Positions 53,837 to 62,103 of a DNA stretch of 64,000 nt are shown here, piece after piece (position 1 is the stretch's first letter; each line of letters begins with the position of its first letter). This DNA comes from CAXSBA01 sp965277105 (lineage in GTDB: Bacteria; Spirochaetota; UBA12135; COTS27; CAXSBA01). Both the position numbers and the translations under genes were made by a program. Where the stretch lies: positions 992,001-1,056,000 of the forward strand of contig OZ255710.1 of NCBI GenBank assembly GCA_965277105.1. Direction: 5' to 3'. The notes below the pieces were generated by a model. That model was not told the origin of the DNA. It was given only the letters and a program-made list of their open reading frames with translations, and did no database searches.

Positions 53837-54895
53837 GTGCCTCAATTTAAAAAATCACTTGATTTCAAATTTCTAAAAACTATTCACACGCTATTCAAAA
53901 AAAAAAACTGGGATAACGCCCTAGAACTATTAAAAGAAAAGTTAGAAAGCGATATTTTTTGGGATGACAAAAGCATTATTTATTTATACCTTACTATCGC
54001 CTATGCCTTTTATTTAAAAGAAGATTATCATAGAAGCAAAAGATACCTTCAAGATAACTTACTAGAAGAATTTCCTAGTAACGGGGAAGGGCTACTTTTT
54101 GCTGCTTTCTTTTTTCTTTTAGAAGATAAAAAACCCCAAGCCATTGCTCTTTATACCCAAATTTTAAACAACCCTAATTATCATAAAAAAAGTCAAAAAA
54201 TTTTAAACAAACTCAAAGAATCTTCTAACGAAAATTTAGCAATCAACAATCCTTCATTTTTCTATCAGCATCAGTTTTTTTTAGATAAAAAATGGGATTA
54301 CTCTTTTTTTTTTTGGGGAATTATCCTTTTAAGTTTAGGGGTAGGGATTTATTACGGAGTTGAGAAAAATTGGTTTATTACTGGCTTAGAGAAAATTCAA
54401 AAAACCTTCACCGAAAGAAATTTAGAAGAAGAAAATATTCCCTCACCTTTTAACTATTACTTTAAAGAGATGAAAAAAGCAATTGCCGATAAAGACATCA
54501 ATCAAGCGATAATCCTGTACAACCAAGCCTTGAATCTCTCTCCCAATGTGGCTATTCAAGAAAAATTTCGAATATTAAAAAACTTCATTGCTAACCCAGA
54601 AATTGAACTCATTACCCTAGGTATTCCCTTTGCTGCGTTAAAAGAAAACCCTCTTTTCTATCAAGGAATTTTCCTGCAAATCACTGGGAAGTTACAAAGT
54701 AAAAAAGGAAGCCAATACACATTTAGAAGTAAGCAATACCCCCAGTACCGCTTTATTATTACTTTTTCTAAAGACCAAAAAATTGTAAAAAAAAATACTT
54801 ATCAAGTATTTTTTCAATTTGAAAACCTAGAAAAAAATCAACTATCTGGGAAAGGCATCGGCCTTCGTTACATTAACAATAAAGTTCAACCTTGA
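53837..54895 (+). CDS. Membrane protein with TPR-like N-terminus
   Basis: The 352-residue protein starts at GTG 53837, 4 bases after accC. The first 130 residues are helical pairs resembling TPR repeats ('LTIAYAFYLKEDYHRSKRYL', 'EDKKPQAIALYTQILNNPNY'). One membrane segment follows near residues 153-170 ('FFFWGIILLSLGVGIYYGV'). A further TPR-like unit is at 'DKDINQAIILYNQALNLSPN' (about 215). The C-terminal part is beta-rich. I do not recognise it. Its stop overlaps the next gene by 4 bases. Confidence 0.7.
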   Translation: MPQFKKSLDFKFLKTIHTLFKKKNWDNALELLKEKLESDIFWDDKSIIYLYLTIAYAFYLKEDYHRSKRYLQDNLLEEFPSNGEGLLFAAFFFLLEDKKPQAIALYTQILNNPNYHKKSQKILNKLKESSNENLAINNPSFFYQHQFFLDKKWDYSFFFWGIILLSLGVGIYYGVEKNWFITGLEKIQKTFTERNLEEENIPSPFNYYFKEMKKAIADKDINQAIILYNQALNLSPNVAIQEKFRILKNFIANPEIELITLGIPFAALKENPLFYQGIFLQITGKLQSKKGSQYTFRSKQYPQYRFIITFSKDQKIVKKNTYQVFFQFENLEKNQLSGKGIGLRYINNKVQP

Positions 54896-55791
54896 AATAC
54901 TTTATTTTTCTTTTTTTATTTTTCACCTTGCTAAGCTCACAGGTGATTTTCTCTAATGAGAAAAAAGGCTATCTTTTTCAAAGTGTGGAGTTTGAATACC
55001 AATATATTGAAAATAGTAATTACTACCGTGATGGAGAAAAATTTAATATGTATCAAAATGCCGTCGAGCTTAAAAATCAAAATAATTTAGGGCTTAATTA
55101 TTTAATTCGTTCGCGTAGTGGTTATAGTTTTTGGTTTTTTACTTTTTATTTAGAATACCTTTTTAGCATCAACCAAGACAACCAGTACAGCGGCTTTGAT
55201 GTTAAAATTGACAGCGAAAGCACCTCTTTTGATTTACACACCCTCTCCCCAGTAATTTTTTTTCACTATGATCCTTTTGGACTAAGTGGAGGACTAAGCT
55301 ACCAAAAAGCGGTAAATGACGCTAAAACCTATAGCGATGGATTTAATAATCAAACTTGGAGTTTAAAACCTGATAACTCCTTAAGCTTTTTTTTCAAATT
55401 TTACTGGCCTGAGTTTGGCCGAGTACCTATTGGAGTAAGCCTCAATTATGAAATAGCTTTTAAACTCATATCTGAACTGCAAGAAGAATTATACCAGCAA
55501 GCGAGTTTTGGCTTTCATATTAATTTCAGTTATTATTCCCAGTTCCAACTTTTATACACCTTTGTTAATTCCCAAAAAGATCAAACCATTGCCAGAGTTA
55601 TCGATGATGACAATAATGAAACTCTTTTCTTAGATGACATCAATCGCTATTACATTGACTTTATTATTATTTTTCAAATAACCGAATATTTTTCTTTAAA
55701 AATAGGGATGGGGCAGTTGCTCTACTCCGAGTTGGAATCTCCTATGTCGAGATTCAATGTAGGGATAAACTATCTTTTCCCTATTCATTAA
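54892..55791 (+). CDS. Putative outer-membrane beta-barrel protein
   Basis: The 299-residue protein has a clear signal peptide ('FIFLFLFFTLLSSQVIFS') and then alternating aromatic and polar residues in strands, such as 'FEYQYIENSNYY', 'FWFFTFYLEYLFSI' and 'FGFHINFSYYSQFQLLYTFV'. The end 'RFNVGINYLFPIH' resembles a last barrel strand but lacks the usual terminal Phe. I infer an outer-membrane barrel. The start is TTG at 54892 in a TTGA overlap with the preceding gene, suggesting coupled translation. Confidence 0.65.
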   Translation: MKYFIFLFLFFTLLSSQVIFSNEKKGYLFQSVEFEYQYIENSNYYRDGEKFNMYQNAVELKNQNNLGLNYLIRSRSGYSFWFFTFYLEYLFSINQDNQYSGFDVKIDSESTSFDLHTLSPVIFFHYDPFGLSGGLSYQKAVNDAKTYSDGFNNQTWSLKPDNSLSFFFKFYWPEFGRVPIGVSLNYEIAFKLISELQEELYQQASFGFHINFSYYSQFQLLYTFVNSQKDQTIARVIDDDNNETLFLDDINRYYIDFIIIFQITEYFSLKIGMGQLLYSELESPMSRFNVGINYLFPIH

Positions 55792-55800
55792 TACTTTTTT

Positions 55801-56445
55801 ATGTTGAAATTTTTTAATAAAAAAGATAGGATTTACATTTACTATAAAAAAAAAAACGTTAAAAAATATTTTTTTCTTTTCGTTGCTTTTTTTTTTATAT
55901 TCATCAGCACCGCTTACTTTATTGAAAATTATTTTTTAGCCATTTACCAGATTAAAGGGAAAACCATGGAGCCCACCCTCCAACAAGGAGAATGGGTTCT
56001 TGCTAATAAAATTAAAAGTGCCAATAATCTCAAACGCGGAGATATTGTTATTTTAAATTACCATCAAGAAAAAAGCCTATTAACTACCCTGCTAGATTTT
56101 CCAGTTTTTATTATCACGTTAGGAATAATTAAACTTGATAAAGACAAGATGATTTTTCGCAGAGTCTTGGCCACCGCTAACGAAAGGGTAAAGATTGAAA
56201 ATAAAAATATTTATATTAACAATAAAAGATTTACTCCACATTGGCTTATCGAATACCAAGACTTTAGGATACTAGCCAACAACACTTTACCTCGCGACAA
56301 TTTAGAAGAGATATTTATTCCCAAAGGAAAGGTTTTTCTAATTAATGACAACTGGGATCTTAGTAATGATTCTAGAACAATGGGATTATTTTCTCTAGAA
56401 AACATTGCTGGGTTTTATAGTAGGAAAATAACTGAAATAGAATAA
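55801..56445 (+). CDS. lepB: Signal peptidase I homologue with altered catalytic dyad
   Basis: The 214-residue protein has one membrane segment (about residues 22-42) and the S26 fold. Box B reads 'IKGKTMEPTL', with Thr55 in place of the nucleophile Ser. Box C is 'RGDIVILNY'. Box D reads 'MIFRRVLA', with Arg120 where the general-base Lys is expected. Box E 'DNWDLSNDSRTMG' is normal. The dyad is thus Thr/Arg instead of Ser/Lys. It may be inactive, specialised, or use unusual chemistry. The many signal-peptide proteins here mean another signal peptidase must exist. It closes the accB-like operon. Confidence 0.85.
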   Translation: MLKFFNKKDRIYIYYKKKNVKKYFFLFVAFFFIFISTAYFIENYFLAIYQIKGKTMEPTLQQGEWVLANKIKSANNLKRGDIVILNYHQEKSLLTTLLDFPVFIITLGIIKLDKDKMIFRRVLATANERVKIENKNIYINNKRFTPHWLIEYQDFRILANNTLPRDNLEEIFIPKGKVFLINDNWDLSNDSRTMGLFSLENIAGFYSRKITEIE

Positions 56446-56447
56446 AA

Positions 56448-57119
56448 TTACAAGAGCTTACCGGTTAGAAATTCTTGGAGTTCTGCTTTTAGTTTTTGTA
56501 GATTAATGTTTGGAAGATAATCGCTTAAAAAAATATAGTTGTCAGCCGAAACCGATAATTTTTCTTCTAAATAATTTTCTAAAAAAAACTCATGACGAAG
56601 ACAAGGGATTGAGCCATGCTGCAAGAAAGCATGCTTTCCTCTTTTTTGAGCTGAGCCAATTAGCTTTTTCCCATCCAAGCAAATTTCTTTAAACCCTTTA
56701 ATATGATAACAAATAGCAGCGCTAGATTTTTCTCCTTGAGCTACTTGCTCAATTTTTTTATCCTTAACTTTAGTTTGTAAAAAAGCAATAAGTAAAGAAG
56801 AGATTTTATTATAGGAATCATGAAGACTTCCCCCTAACTTATCGTTATCCAAATCACTAACTACGCTGTAAGTTATTTCTTTAAAGTGAAGAACGGCTTT
56901 CCCACCAGTTATTCGTTTAACCACTTCAAAAGGCAAATCTTTTTTAAGGAAAAAAGGTTTTTGAGAAATTCCCAGAGAGATAGTAGGGCTAGTCCATTCG
57001 TAAAGACGAACAATAAAACCTTTTACTTGGCTGTCTTCAAAAAAAGAAAAATTTTCTTGATCACGTTGCATATTAATAATGCCACTTTGCGGAGAGTCAA
57101 TGATAATTTTTTGCATCAA
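56448..57119 (-). CDS. Lipoate-protein ligase/octanoyltransferase family protein
   Basis: The 223-residue protein belongs to the LplA/LipM/BirA fold. 'FEVVKRITGGKAVLHFKEIT' is the substrate-binding RxTGGxAxxH motif, followed by 'SYSVV'-like 'TYSVVSDLDN', then 'ICLDGKKLIGSAQKRGKHAF' with the acyl-accepting region and 'LQHGSIPC'. A Cys in 'AAICYHIKGF' could be the LipM-type active cysteine. It attaches lipoate or octanoate to E2 or GcvH proteins; which activity applies is not certain. It follows purD by 25 bases. Confidence 0.85.
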   Translation of the reverse strand: MMQKIIIDSPQSGIINMQRDQENFSFFEDSQVKGFIVRLYEWTSPTISLGISQKPFFLKKDLPFEVVKRITGGKAVLHFKEITYSVVSDLDNDKLGGSLHDSYNKISSLLIAFLQTKVKDKKIEQVAQGEKSSAAICYHIKGFKEICLDGKKLIGSAQKRGKHAFLQHGSIPCLRHEFFLENYLEEKLSVSADNYIFLSDYLPNINLQKLKAELQEFLTGKLL

Positions 57120-57144
57120 AAACTAAGGGATAAAAAAGTTAAAA

Positions 57145-58428
57145 TTAAAGCCCTTTTTTGCCAATATCCTTACGGTAATAGAGGTTAGAGCATTTTACTT
57201 TTTTCACTTGGCGATAGCATTCCGTTATCGCATTTTTTAAAGAATCAGCGTAGGTAGTTATCGCCAGCACTCTTCCTCCGGCAGTTACTATTTCGTTATT
57301 CTGCATCTTGGTTCCTGCGTGAAAAAGCATCCCCTCTACTTGTTCTTTTTCCATATTAGGCAAACTAGTAATTTTTTTACCCACCTCGTATTCGCCGGGA
57401 TATCCTTTACTAGCCAAAACCACCGTGCAAGCCGCTAGGTTTTTCACTCGATAAGTAATCTTCCCCAAACTACCGTCAATACAGGCCAAGCAGACTTTAG
57501 CTAAATCAGTCTTTAAAAGCGGGAGCACGCACTGGCATTCAGGATCGCCAAAGCGGACATTAAATTCTACTACTTGGATATCATCGCTGTCCATCATCAG
57601 ACCCGCATAAAGGATTCCTTTAAAAGGGCATCCTTTTTCTTTCATGGTTTTTAAAATAGGGAGTAAAATATTTTTTTTTATCTTTTCTAAATGCTGCTTT
57701 TTTAAAAACGGCAACGGGGTGTAATTTCCCATTCCCCCAGTGTTAGGCCCTTGATCGTTATCGAAAATCCTTTTATAATCTTGAGAAGGAGGAAGAAGCC
57801 GGACGGTTTCTCCATCACTAAAAGCTAAAATGCTAGCCTCTTGCCCGGTTAAGAAATCTTCGACTAAAACTTTTTTACCCGCCTTACCAAACTTCTCTTT
57901 TATAAAATAATCTTCTAAAGCCACCAGTGCCTCTTCTTTACTTTTAGGAATAATCACTCCTTTCCCCGCGCAAAGACCATCGGCTTTTAAAACAAAATTT
58001 CCTTTTTTACTACTTATATATTTTTTAGCTGAAGCAATATTCGTAAACACTTTATACGAAGCCGTCGGAACACCGGCTTCCTTCATAATCTTTTTAGAAA
58101 AAGCCTTAGAAGTTTCTAACTGGCTAGCTTTTTTACTAGGTCCAAAAATGTTAATCCCTTTTTTGGTGAGCGCATCGACTATCCCCATCGCTAAATAATC
58201 TTCACTCCCCACCATCACTAAACCTATTTCTTTTTCCTTGATAAAACTAATGAGCTCTTTAAAAGGAGGGGTAATCGATAGTGGGACATTCACGCAATCT
58301 AACTCCGTTCCTCCATTTCCCGGGCTAACGAAAATTTCCCCAACCGAGCGACTATTTTTCAGCTGAAAAGCAATCGCATGTTCTCGCCCTCCACTACCAA
58401 TGACTAAAACATTTATTTTTTTCGACAT
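57145..58428 (-). CDS. purD: Phosphoribosylamine-glycine ligase
   Basis: PurD (GAR synthetase) joins glycine to phosphoribosylamine with ATP in purine synthesis. The 427-residue ATP-grasp protein has 'VLVIGSGGREHAIAFQL', 'FVLKADGLCAGKGVIIP', the signature 'DQGPNTGGMGNYTPLPF' and 'VVEFNVRFGDPECQCVLPLL'. All motifs are normal. ATG at 58428. It is the first gene of a minus-strand pair with the lipoate ligase gene. Confidence 0.96.
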   Translation of the reverse strand: MSKKINVLVIGSGGREHAIAFQLKNSRSVGEIFVSPGNGGTELDCVNVPLSITPPFKELISFIKEKEIGLVMVGSEDYLAMGIVDALTKKGINIFGPSKKASQLETSKAFSKKIMKEAGVPTASYKVFTNIASAKKYISSKKGNFVLKADGLCAGKGVIIPKSKEEALVALEDYFIKEKFGKAGKKVLVEDFLTGQEASILAFSDGETVRLLPPSQDYKRIFDNDQGPNTGGMGNYTPLPFLKKQHLEKIKKNILLPILKTMKEKGCPFKGILYAGLMMDSDDIQVVEFNVRFGDPECQCVLPLLKTDLAKVCLACIDGSLGKITYRVKNLAACTVVLASKGYPGEYEVGKKITSLPNMEKEQVEGMLFHAGTKMQNNEIVTAGGRVLAITTYADSLKNAITECYRQVKKVKCSNLYYRKDIGKKGL

Positions 58429-58644
58429 ATTATTAAATAACTTCTTTAAATAATTTTTGATAACCTTTTTAAAATTATTTTTATTATAATATTAAATTAG
58501 CTTTTTCTCCCTTGAAAAAAAGCCCTTGAAAAACTCACCCGAATTATCCACCTTAATCCATTAAGCACTCCCACCAAAAAATATTTATTCTACACCTTAA
58601 ACTTTTATTTACTACTAAAAATCATAATACAATAAACTTTTTAG

Positions 58645-58665
58645 TATAATTTTAAAACGGGAGGT
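58645..58665 (+). promoter_or_regulatory. -10 box and strong ribosome site of TPR gene 1
   Basis: TATAAT at 58645-58650 is followed by the strong Shine-Dalgarno GGGAGGT at 58659-58665, 8 bases before ATG 58674. This is one of the best ribosome sites in the window and implies a short leader. Confidence 0.6.
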
Positions 58666-58673
58666 AAACAACT

Positions 58674-59891
58674 ATGAGTGAAAACAGAAACGCAAGATTT
58701 TATTTTGAGAGAGGGACTAATAAAGCCGAACAAGGAGATTATCCAGGAGCCATCCAAGACTTCACCCAAGCTATCAAACTTGCCTCAAATAACGAATTAA
58801 AAGCAAATGCCTATAACAACCGAGGAGTTGCTAAAGATAAATTAGGGGATTATCCAGGAGCCATTCAAGACTTCACCCAAGCTATCAACCTTACCTCAGA
58901 TAACGAGTTAAAAGCAAATGCCTATATCGGACTAGGAACTGCTAAACAGCAATTAGGAGATTATCTAGAAGCCATTCAAGACTACGACCAAGCTATCGAT
59001 CTTACCTTTAATAAAGAATTAAAAGCACAAGCCTATAAAAACCGAGGAGTTGCTAAAGATGCCCTAAAGCAATATCCAGAAGCCATCCAAGACTTCAACC
59101 GAGCTATCAACCTTACCTCAGATAACGAATTAAAAGCAGATGCCTATATCGGACTAGGAAATGCTAAAGCCAAACAAGGGGATTATCAAGAAGCCACTCA
59201 AGACTTCACCCAAGCTATCGACCTTGCCCCAAATAACGGATTAAAAGCAAAAGCCTATAACAACCGAGGATTTGCTAAAGAAAAACTAGGGCAAAAAGAA
59301 GAAGCCATTGAAGACTTCAAGGAAGCACAAAAGCTAGATCCTTCTGTTTTTTCTCGTGAAGAAGCAAAAAAACTACAAGAAGATATAAAAAAAGCCGGAG
59401 AAAAAACAAGAGTAGTTCAAGACTTTCAAGAAACCTTAAAACAGTTAAGGGGAACCTATTCTACTTCAAGGTGGGGTTGGGGCAGTTTATCCCTCGTAGC
59501 AATAGCGGGGACAGTAGTCTTGATGCTATATTTTTTAAAAACCCCACTAGAAGGGAGTTATATGTTTTGGAGAACAACTGCCCTTACCGTCTTTTCTACA
59601 ACAGTTACTTTTATAATCATTCGATTTTTTAGTAAAGCACTTTATTTAACTAGGGATGCGGACAACCGCCTAGCCATGGCCAAGCTACTCCAAAAAATCA
59701 ACCGGGACAGCGACAGCAATGAAAAAAAATCATGGCATAGCAAGGCAGAAGAAAAAATACTAGATACGATTATTTACCGGCCCGAAGAAAAGCCTAGCAC
59801 TTCTACCAACCCCCAGGATAACCACGCAGTAGAAAAGCTCCTTAGAGAAATCGCTAGCTACTTAAAACTATCAAGAGGCAACAAGCAATAA
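58674..59891 (+). CDS. TPR protein with two membrane segments and a DUF6161-like tail
   Basis: The 405-residue protein has about six TPR repeats (residues 5-220). They alternate between 'AYNNRGVAKDKLGDYPGAIQ' and 'AYIGLGTAKQQLGDY' types, so pairs of repeats were probably duplicated together. Membrane segments lie near residues 265-283 and 290-312. The C-terminal part 'TRDADNRLAMAKLLQKI' followed by 'ILDTIIYRPEE' resembles the end of DUF6161-type membrane proteins. Without a signal peptide, the TPR part probably faces the cytoplasm. Function unknown. A shorter TPR paralogue follows. Confidence 0.78.
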   Translation: MSENRNARFYFERGTNKAEQGDYPGAIQDFTQAIKLASNNELKANAYNNRGVAKDKLGDYPGAIQDFTQAINLTSDNELKANAYIGLGTAKQQLGDYLEAIQDYDQAIDLTFNKELKAQAYKNRGVAKDALKQYPEAIQDFNRAINLTSDNELKADAYIGLGNAKAKQGDYQEATQDFTQAIDLAPNNGLKAKAYNNRGFAKEKLGQKEEAIEDFKEAQKLDPSVFSREEAKKLQEDIKKAGEKTRVVQDFQETLKQLRGTYSTSRWGWGSLSLVAIAGTVVLMLYFLKTPLEGSYMFWRTTALTVFSTTVTFIIIRFFSKALYLTRDADNRLAMAKLLQKINRDSDSNEKKSWHSKAEEKILDTIIYRPEEKPSTSTNPQDNHAVEKLLREIASYLKLSRGNKQ

Positions 59892-59944
59892 GTAACGCAG
59901 GACTATTGCTTTTTTTAGTTGTTTAAATTTTCAAAAAATAAAGG

Positions 59945-59950
59945 TATAAT
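59945..59950 (+). promoter_or_regulatory. -10 box next to TPR gene 2, possible leaderless start
   Basis: TATAAT with preceding GG lies 7 bases before ATG 59958, so the transcript could begin at the ATG. No Shine-Dalgarno sequence is present. TTGTTT further upstream is 20 bases away, longer than usual. Confidence 0.45.
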
Positions 59951-59957
59951 AATTACT

Positions 59958-60503
59958 ATGCTAGAAAATCAAGACGCAGAATTTTACTACCAGCAAGGAG
60001 TGGATAAACTTCAAGAAAAGCAATACTTAGAAGCCACCCAAGACTTTAGCGAAGCTATCCGTTTTAATCCGAGTGACGCGAATGTTTATTATCATCGTGG
60101 GCTAGCATGGTATCACCTAAAGCGATACATCCGAGCTATCCTAGACTATAATCAGGCCATTCGCTTAAACCCCAACTTCATAGCCGCTCATAACAGTCGA
60201 GGGCTAGCGAAAGATGATTTAGGACAACATCAAGAAGCCATCATGTACTACGGCCAAGCTATTAAAGTCGACCCCAACTTTGCCCCAGCCTACAATAACC
60301 GCGGGATTGCTAAAAAAAAACTAGGGCAATACCTCGAAGCCATTAAAGATTATACTCAGGCTATTCACTTAAGTCCCAACGATCCCACTATGTATCACAA
60401 CCGCGGGATTGCTAGAGAAAAGTTAGGGCAATACCTCGAAGCCCAAGAAGATTTTGCTAGAGCTGAAGCGATAGAAGAAGACTTAAACAACCCTTTAGTT
60501 TAA
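59958..60503 (+). CDS. TPR repeat protein 2
   Basis: From ATG 59958 this 181-residue protein consists of about five TPR repeats, such as 'VYYHRGLAWYHLKRY', 'AHNSRGLAKDDLGQHQEAIM' and 'MYHNRGIAREKLGQYLEA'. Its start 'MLENQDAEFYYQQGVDKL' matches the start of TPR gene 1 ('MSENRNARFYFERGTNKA'), which fixes the start. An upstream TTG at 59919 is in frame but would place the promoter inside the gene. It lacks membrane segments. Its stop overlaps the convergent YHS gene by 9 bases. Confidence 0.8.
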   Translation: MLENQDAEFYYQQGVDKLQEKQYLEATQDFSEAIRFNPSDANVYYHRGLAWYHLKRYIRAILDYNQAIRLNPNFIAAHNSRGLAKDDLGQHQEAIMYYGQAIKVDPNFAPAYNNRGIAKKKLGQYLEAIKDYTQAIHLSPNDPTMYHNRGIAREKLGQYLEAQEDFARAEAIEEDLNNPLV

Positions 60504-60977
60504 ATCCGGCCAGTTTTTTTCCGACTTCTTTAAATAGCCAGCTGTGTCCCGCAACCATCTTTTTCGAATAGCTAGGTTGTAGTTGAGATACAGTTTGCCA
60601 TCTAAAATCGTCCACGCTCGCCCATCCCCTCTAACGAGGTAATCCTCTGCTACCCCATAGGCGCAATGCCCCCCATACTGAGGGTAGTAGGCTAAGGGAT
60701 TTTTTTTAAACTGAGCCAAGTTAGCGGAACTAGAAAAGTACCATTTTTCTCCTTGCCATATATAAGTATGTTGCTTATTTCCTTTCACCGGTTTGTTTTG
60801 TTTAAAATAAGCCACCGGATCATAGCCTCCAATTGCTAAACCTTTTTCTACATAAATGGGGGTTGTTTTTTTAGTGGATTGAGGGGTTTCATCGGCTACT
60901 ACCACTAAAAGCATCAAAGGGAAAAGCAGCATTGTTTTACTAAATTTTTTATAAATATCCGCAAAAATAGTTTGCAT
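60495..60977 (-). CDS. YHS domain-containing exported protein
   Basis: The 160-residue protein has an N-terminal hydrophobic signal (about 15-27) and then the pattern of exported YHS proteins: 'AIGGYDPVAYFKQNKPVKG', 'YIWQGEKWYFSSSANLAQF', 'YPQYGGHCAYGVAEDYL' and 'ILDGKLYLNYNLAIRKRW'. YHS domains are associated with metal handling, but the function of this subfamily is not established. It has a strong ribosome site (AAAGGAG) and a -10 box upstream on the minus strand. Confidence 0.9.
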   Translation of the reverse strand: MQTIFADIYKKFSKTMLLFPLMLLVVVADETPQSTKKTTPIYVEKGLAIGGYDPVAYFKQNKPVKGNKQHTYIWQGEKWYFSSSANLAQFKKNPLAYYPQYGGHCAYGVAEDYLVRGDGRAWTILDGKLYLNYNLAIRKRWLRDTAGYLKKSEKNWPDLN

Positions 60978-61003
60978 AAACTACTCCTTTAATTTTTTCT
61001 TCT

Positions 61004-61009
61004 ATTATA
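61004..61009 (-). promoter_or_regulatory. -10 box of the YHS gene
   Basis: On the minus strand this reads TATAAT, preceded by GGG, about 27 bases upstream of the YHS start. An AAAGGAG ribosome site lies between. Confidence 0.55.
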
Positions 61010-61055
61010 CCCTTAAAAAACTAGTTATGGGCTTTTTTTAGTTTTAACTAATGGC

Positions 61056-61070
61056 ATTGTATGATACAAT
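61056..61070. promoter_or_regulatory. 15-bp palindrome in a divergent promoter region
   Basis: ATTGTAT and ATACAAT are exact inverted arms around a single G. It lies between the minus-strand -10 box at 61004-61009 and a possible plus-strand -10 box (TATTAT, 61095-61100). That is a likely place for an operator acting on both genes, though no regulator is identified. Confidence 0.4.
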
Positions 61071-61134
61071 TTTTTCGATTATTTTTTCAGATAATATTAT
61101 ACCCACTTAAAATAAAATTTTAAAGGGAAATAAA

Positions 61135-62100
61135 ATGAAAATTACTTTTTTAGATAGAGAAACTTTTCCTTTTTATACCACATTAGCAAAGCCTAACTTC
61201 CCCCACACCTGGGCAGAGTTTCCCTTTACTTCGGCTAGTGCTGTCCTAGATCGAGCCCAAGACAGCGACGTTCTTATTGTTAATAAAGTAAGATTATTTT
61301 CTGATATTTTAAAAAAACTCCCCAAGCTAAAATTCATTTCACTAACCGCAACTGGTTATGATAACGTGGACATTGACTACTGCAATGAGCACAATATTAG
61401 CGTGAGTAACGTGACCAACTACGGCACCGCTTCGGTGGTGGAGCACACGTTTACTTTAATTTTTGCTTTACTCAAAAACCTTAATCACTACGAAGCCACC
61501 GTCAAACAAGGCAACTGGGAAAAAGCTCAATATTTTTCTATTTTCCCCCAAAAAATAAACGAACTTCATCAAAAAACTCTTGGGATTGTCGGCCCGGGAA
61601 CTCTAGGTCAAGGAGTAGCAAATATTGCCAATGCTTTGGGAATGAAGGTCTTGTTTAGTGGCCGAGAAAATAAAAGCTACCCTCACCTTCCCTACCCTTT
61701 CTTTCCCTTAAAAGATTTACTCCCCCAGGTAGACATTCTCACCCTGCATCTTCCCCTTACTCTAGCAAGTAAAGATTTAATCACCTTTAAGGAAATGCAA
61801 ACTATGAAAAAAACTAGCATTATTATCAACACTGCTAGGGGTGGAATTGTCAACGAAAATGATTTAAAAAAAGCTTTGGTAGAAAAAGTGATCGCTGGAG
61901 CGGGAATTGACGTGTTATCTCAAGAGCCTCCAGTTAACGGCAACCCCCTCTTAACTCTAAAAAACCATCCTCATCTCATCATCACTCCCCATGTCGCTTG
62001 GGGAGGAGAAAATTCGGTGAATAATCTTATGAAAAAAACTATCGAAAACATTGAAAACTTTGTTAAAGGGAAACCTACTTCTTTGGTAACGAAAAAATAA
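61135..62100 (+). CDS. D-2-hydroxyacid dehydrogenase (glycerate dehydrogenase-like)
   Basis: The 321-residue NAD-dependent enzyme reduces 2-oxoacids such as hydroxypyruvate or glyoxylate. The Rossmann motif is 'LGIVGPGTLGQGVANIANAL' (about residues 147-166). Catalytic residues are Arg in 'IINTARGGIVNENDL', Glu in 'DVLSQEPP' and His in 'IITPHVAWGG'. 'SLTATGYDNVDIDYC' binds substrate. The pattern is closest to glycerate dehydrogenases, but the exact substrate is uncertain. ATG 61135 has a good ribosome site (AAAGGGA). Confidence 0.93.
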   Translation: MKITFLDRETFPFYTTLAKPNFPHTWAEFPFTSASAVLDRAQDSDVLIVNKVRLFSDILKKLPKLKFISLTATGYDNVDIDYCNEHNISVSNVTNYGTASVVEHTFTLIFALLKNLNHYEATVKQGNWEKAQYFSIFPQKINELHQKTLGIVGPGTLGQGVANIANALGMKVLFSGRENKSYPHLPYPFFPLKDLLPQVDILTLHLPLTLASKDLITFKEMQTMKKTSIIINTARGGIVNENDLKKALVEKVIAGAGIDVLSQEPPVNGNPLLTLKNHPHLIITPHVAWGGENSVNNLMKKTIENIENFVKGKPTSLVTKK

Positions 62101-62103
62101 ATA

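Noticed and set aside
59919..59957. TTG 59919 as start of TPR gene 2
   Set aside because: The N-terminus from ATG 59958 matches TPR gene 1, and the TATAAT lies between the two candidates.
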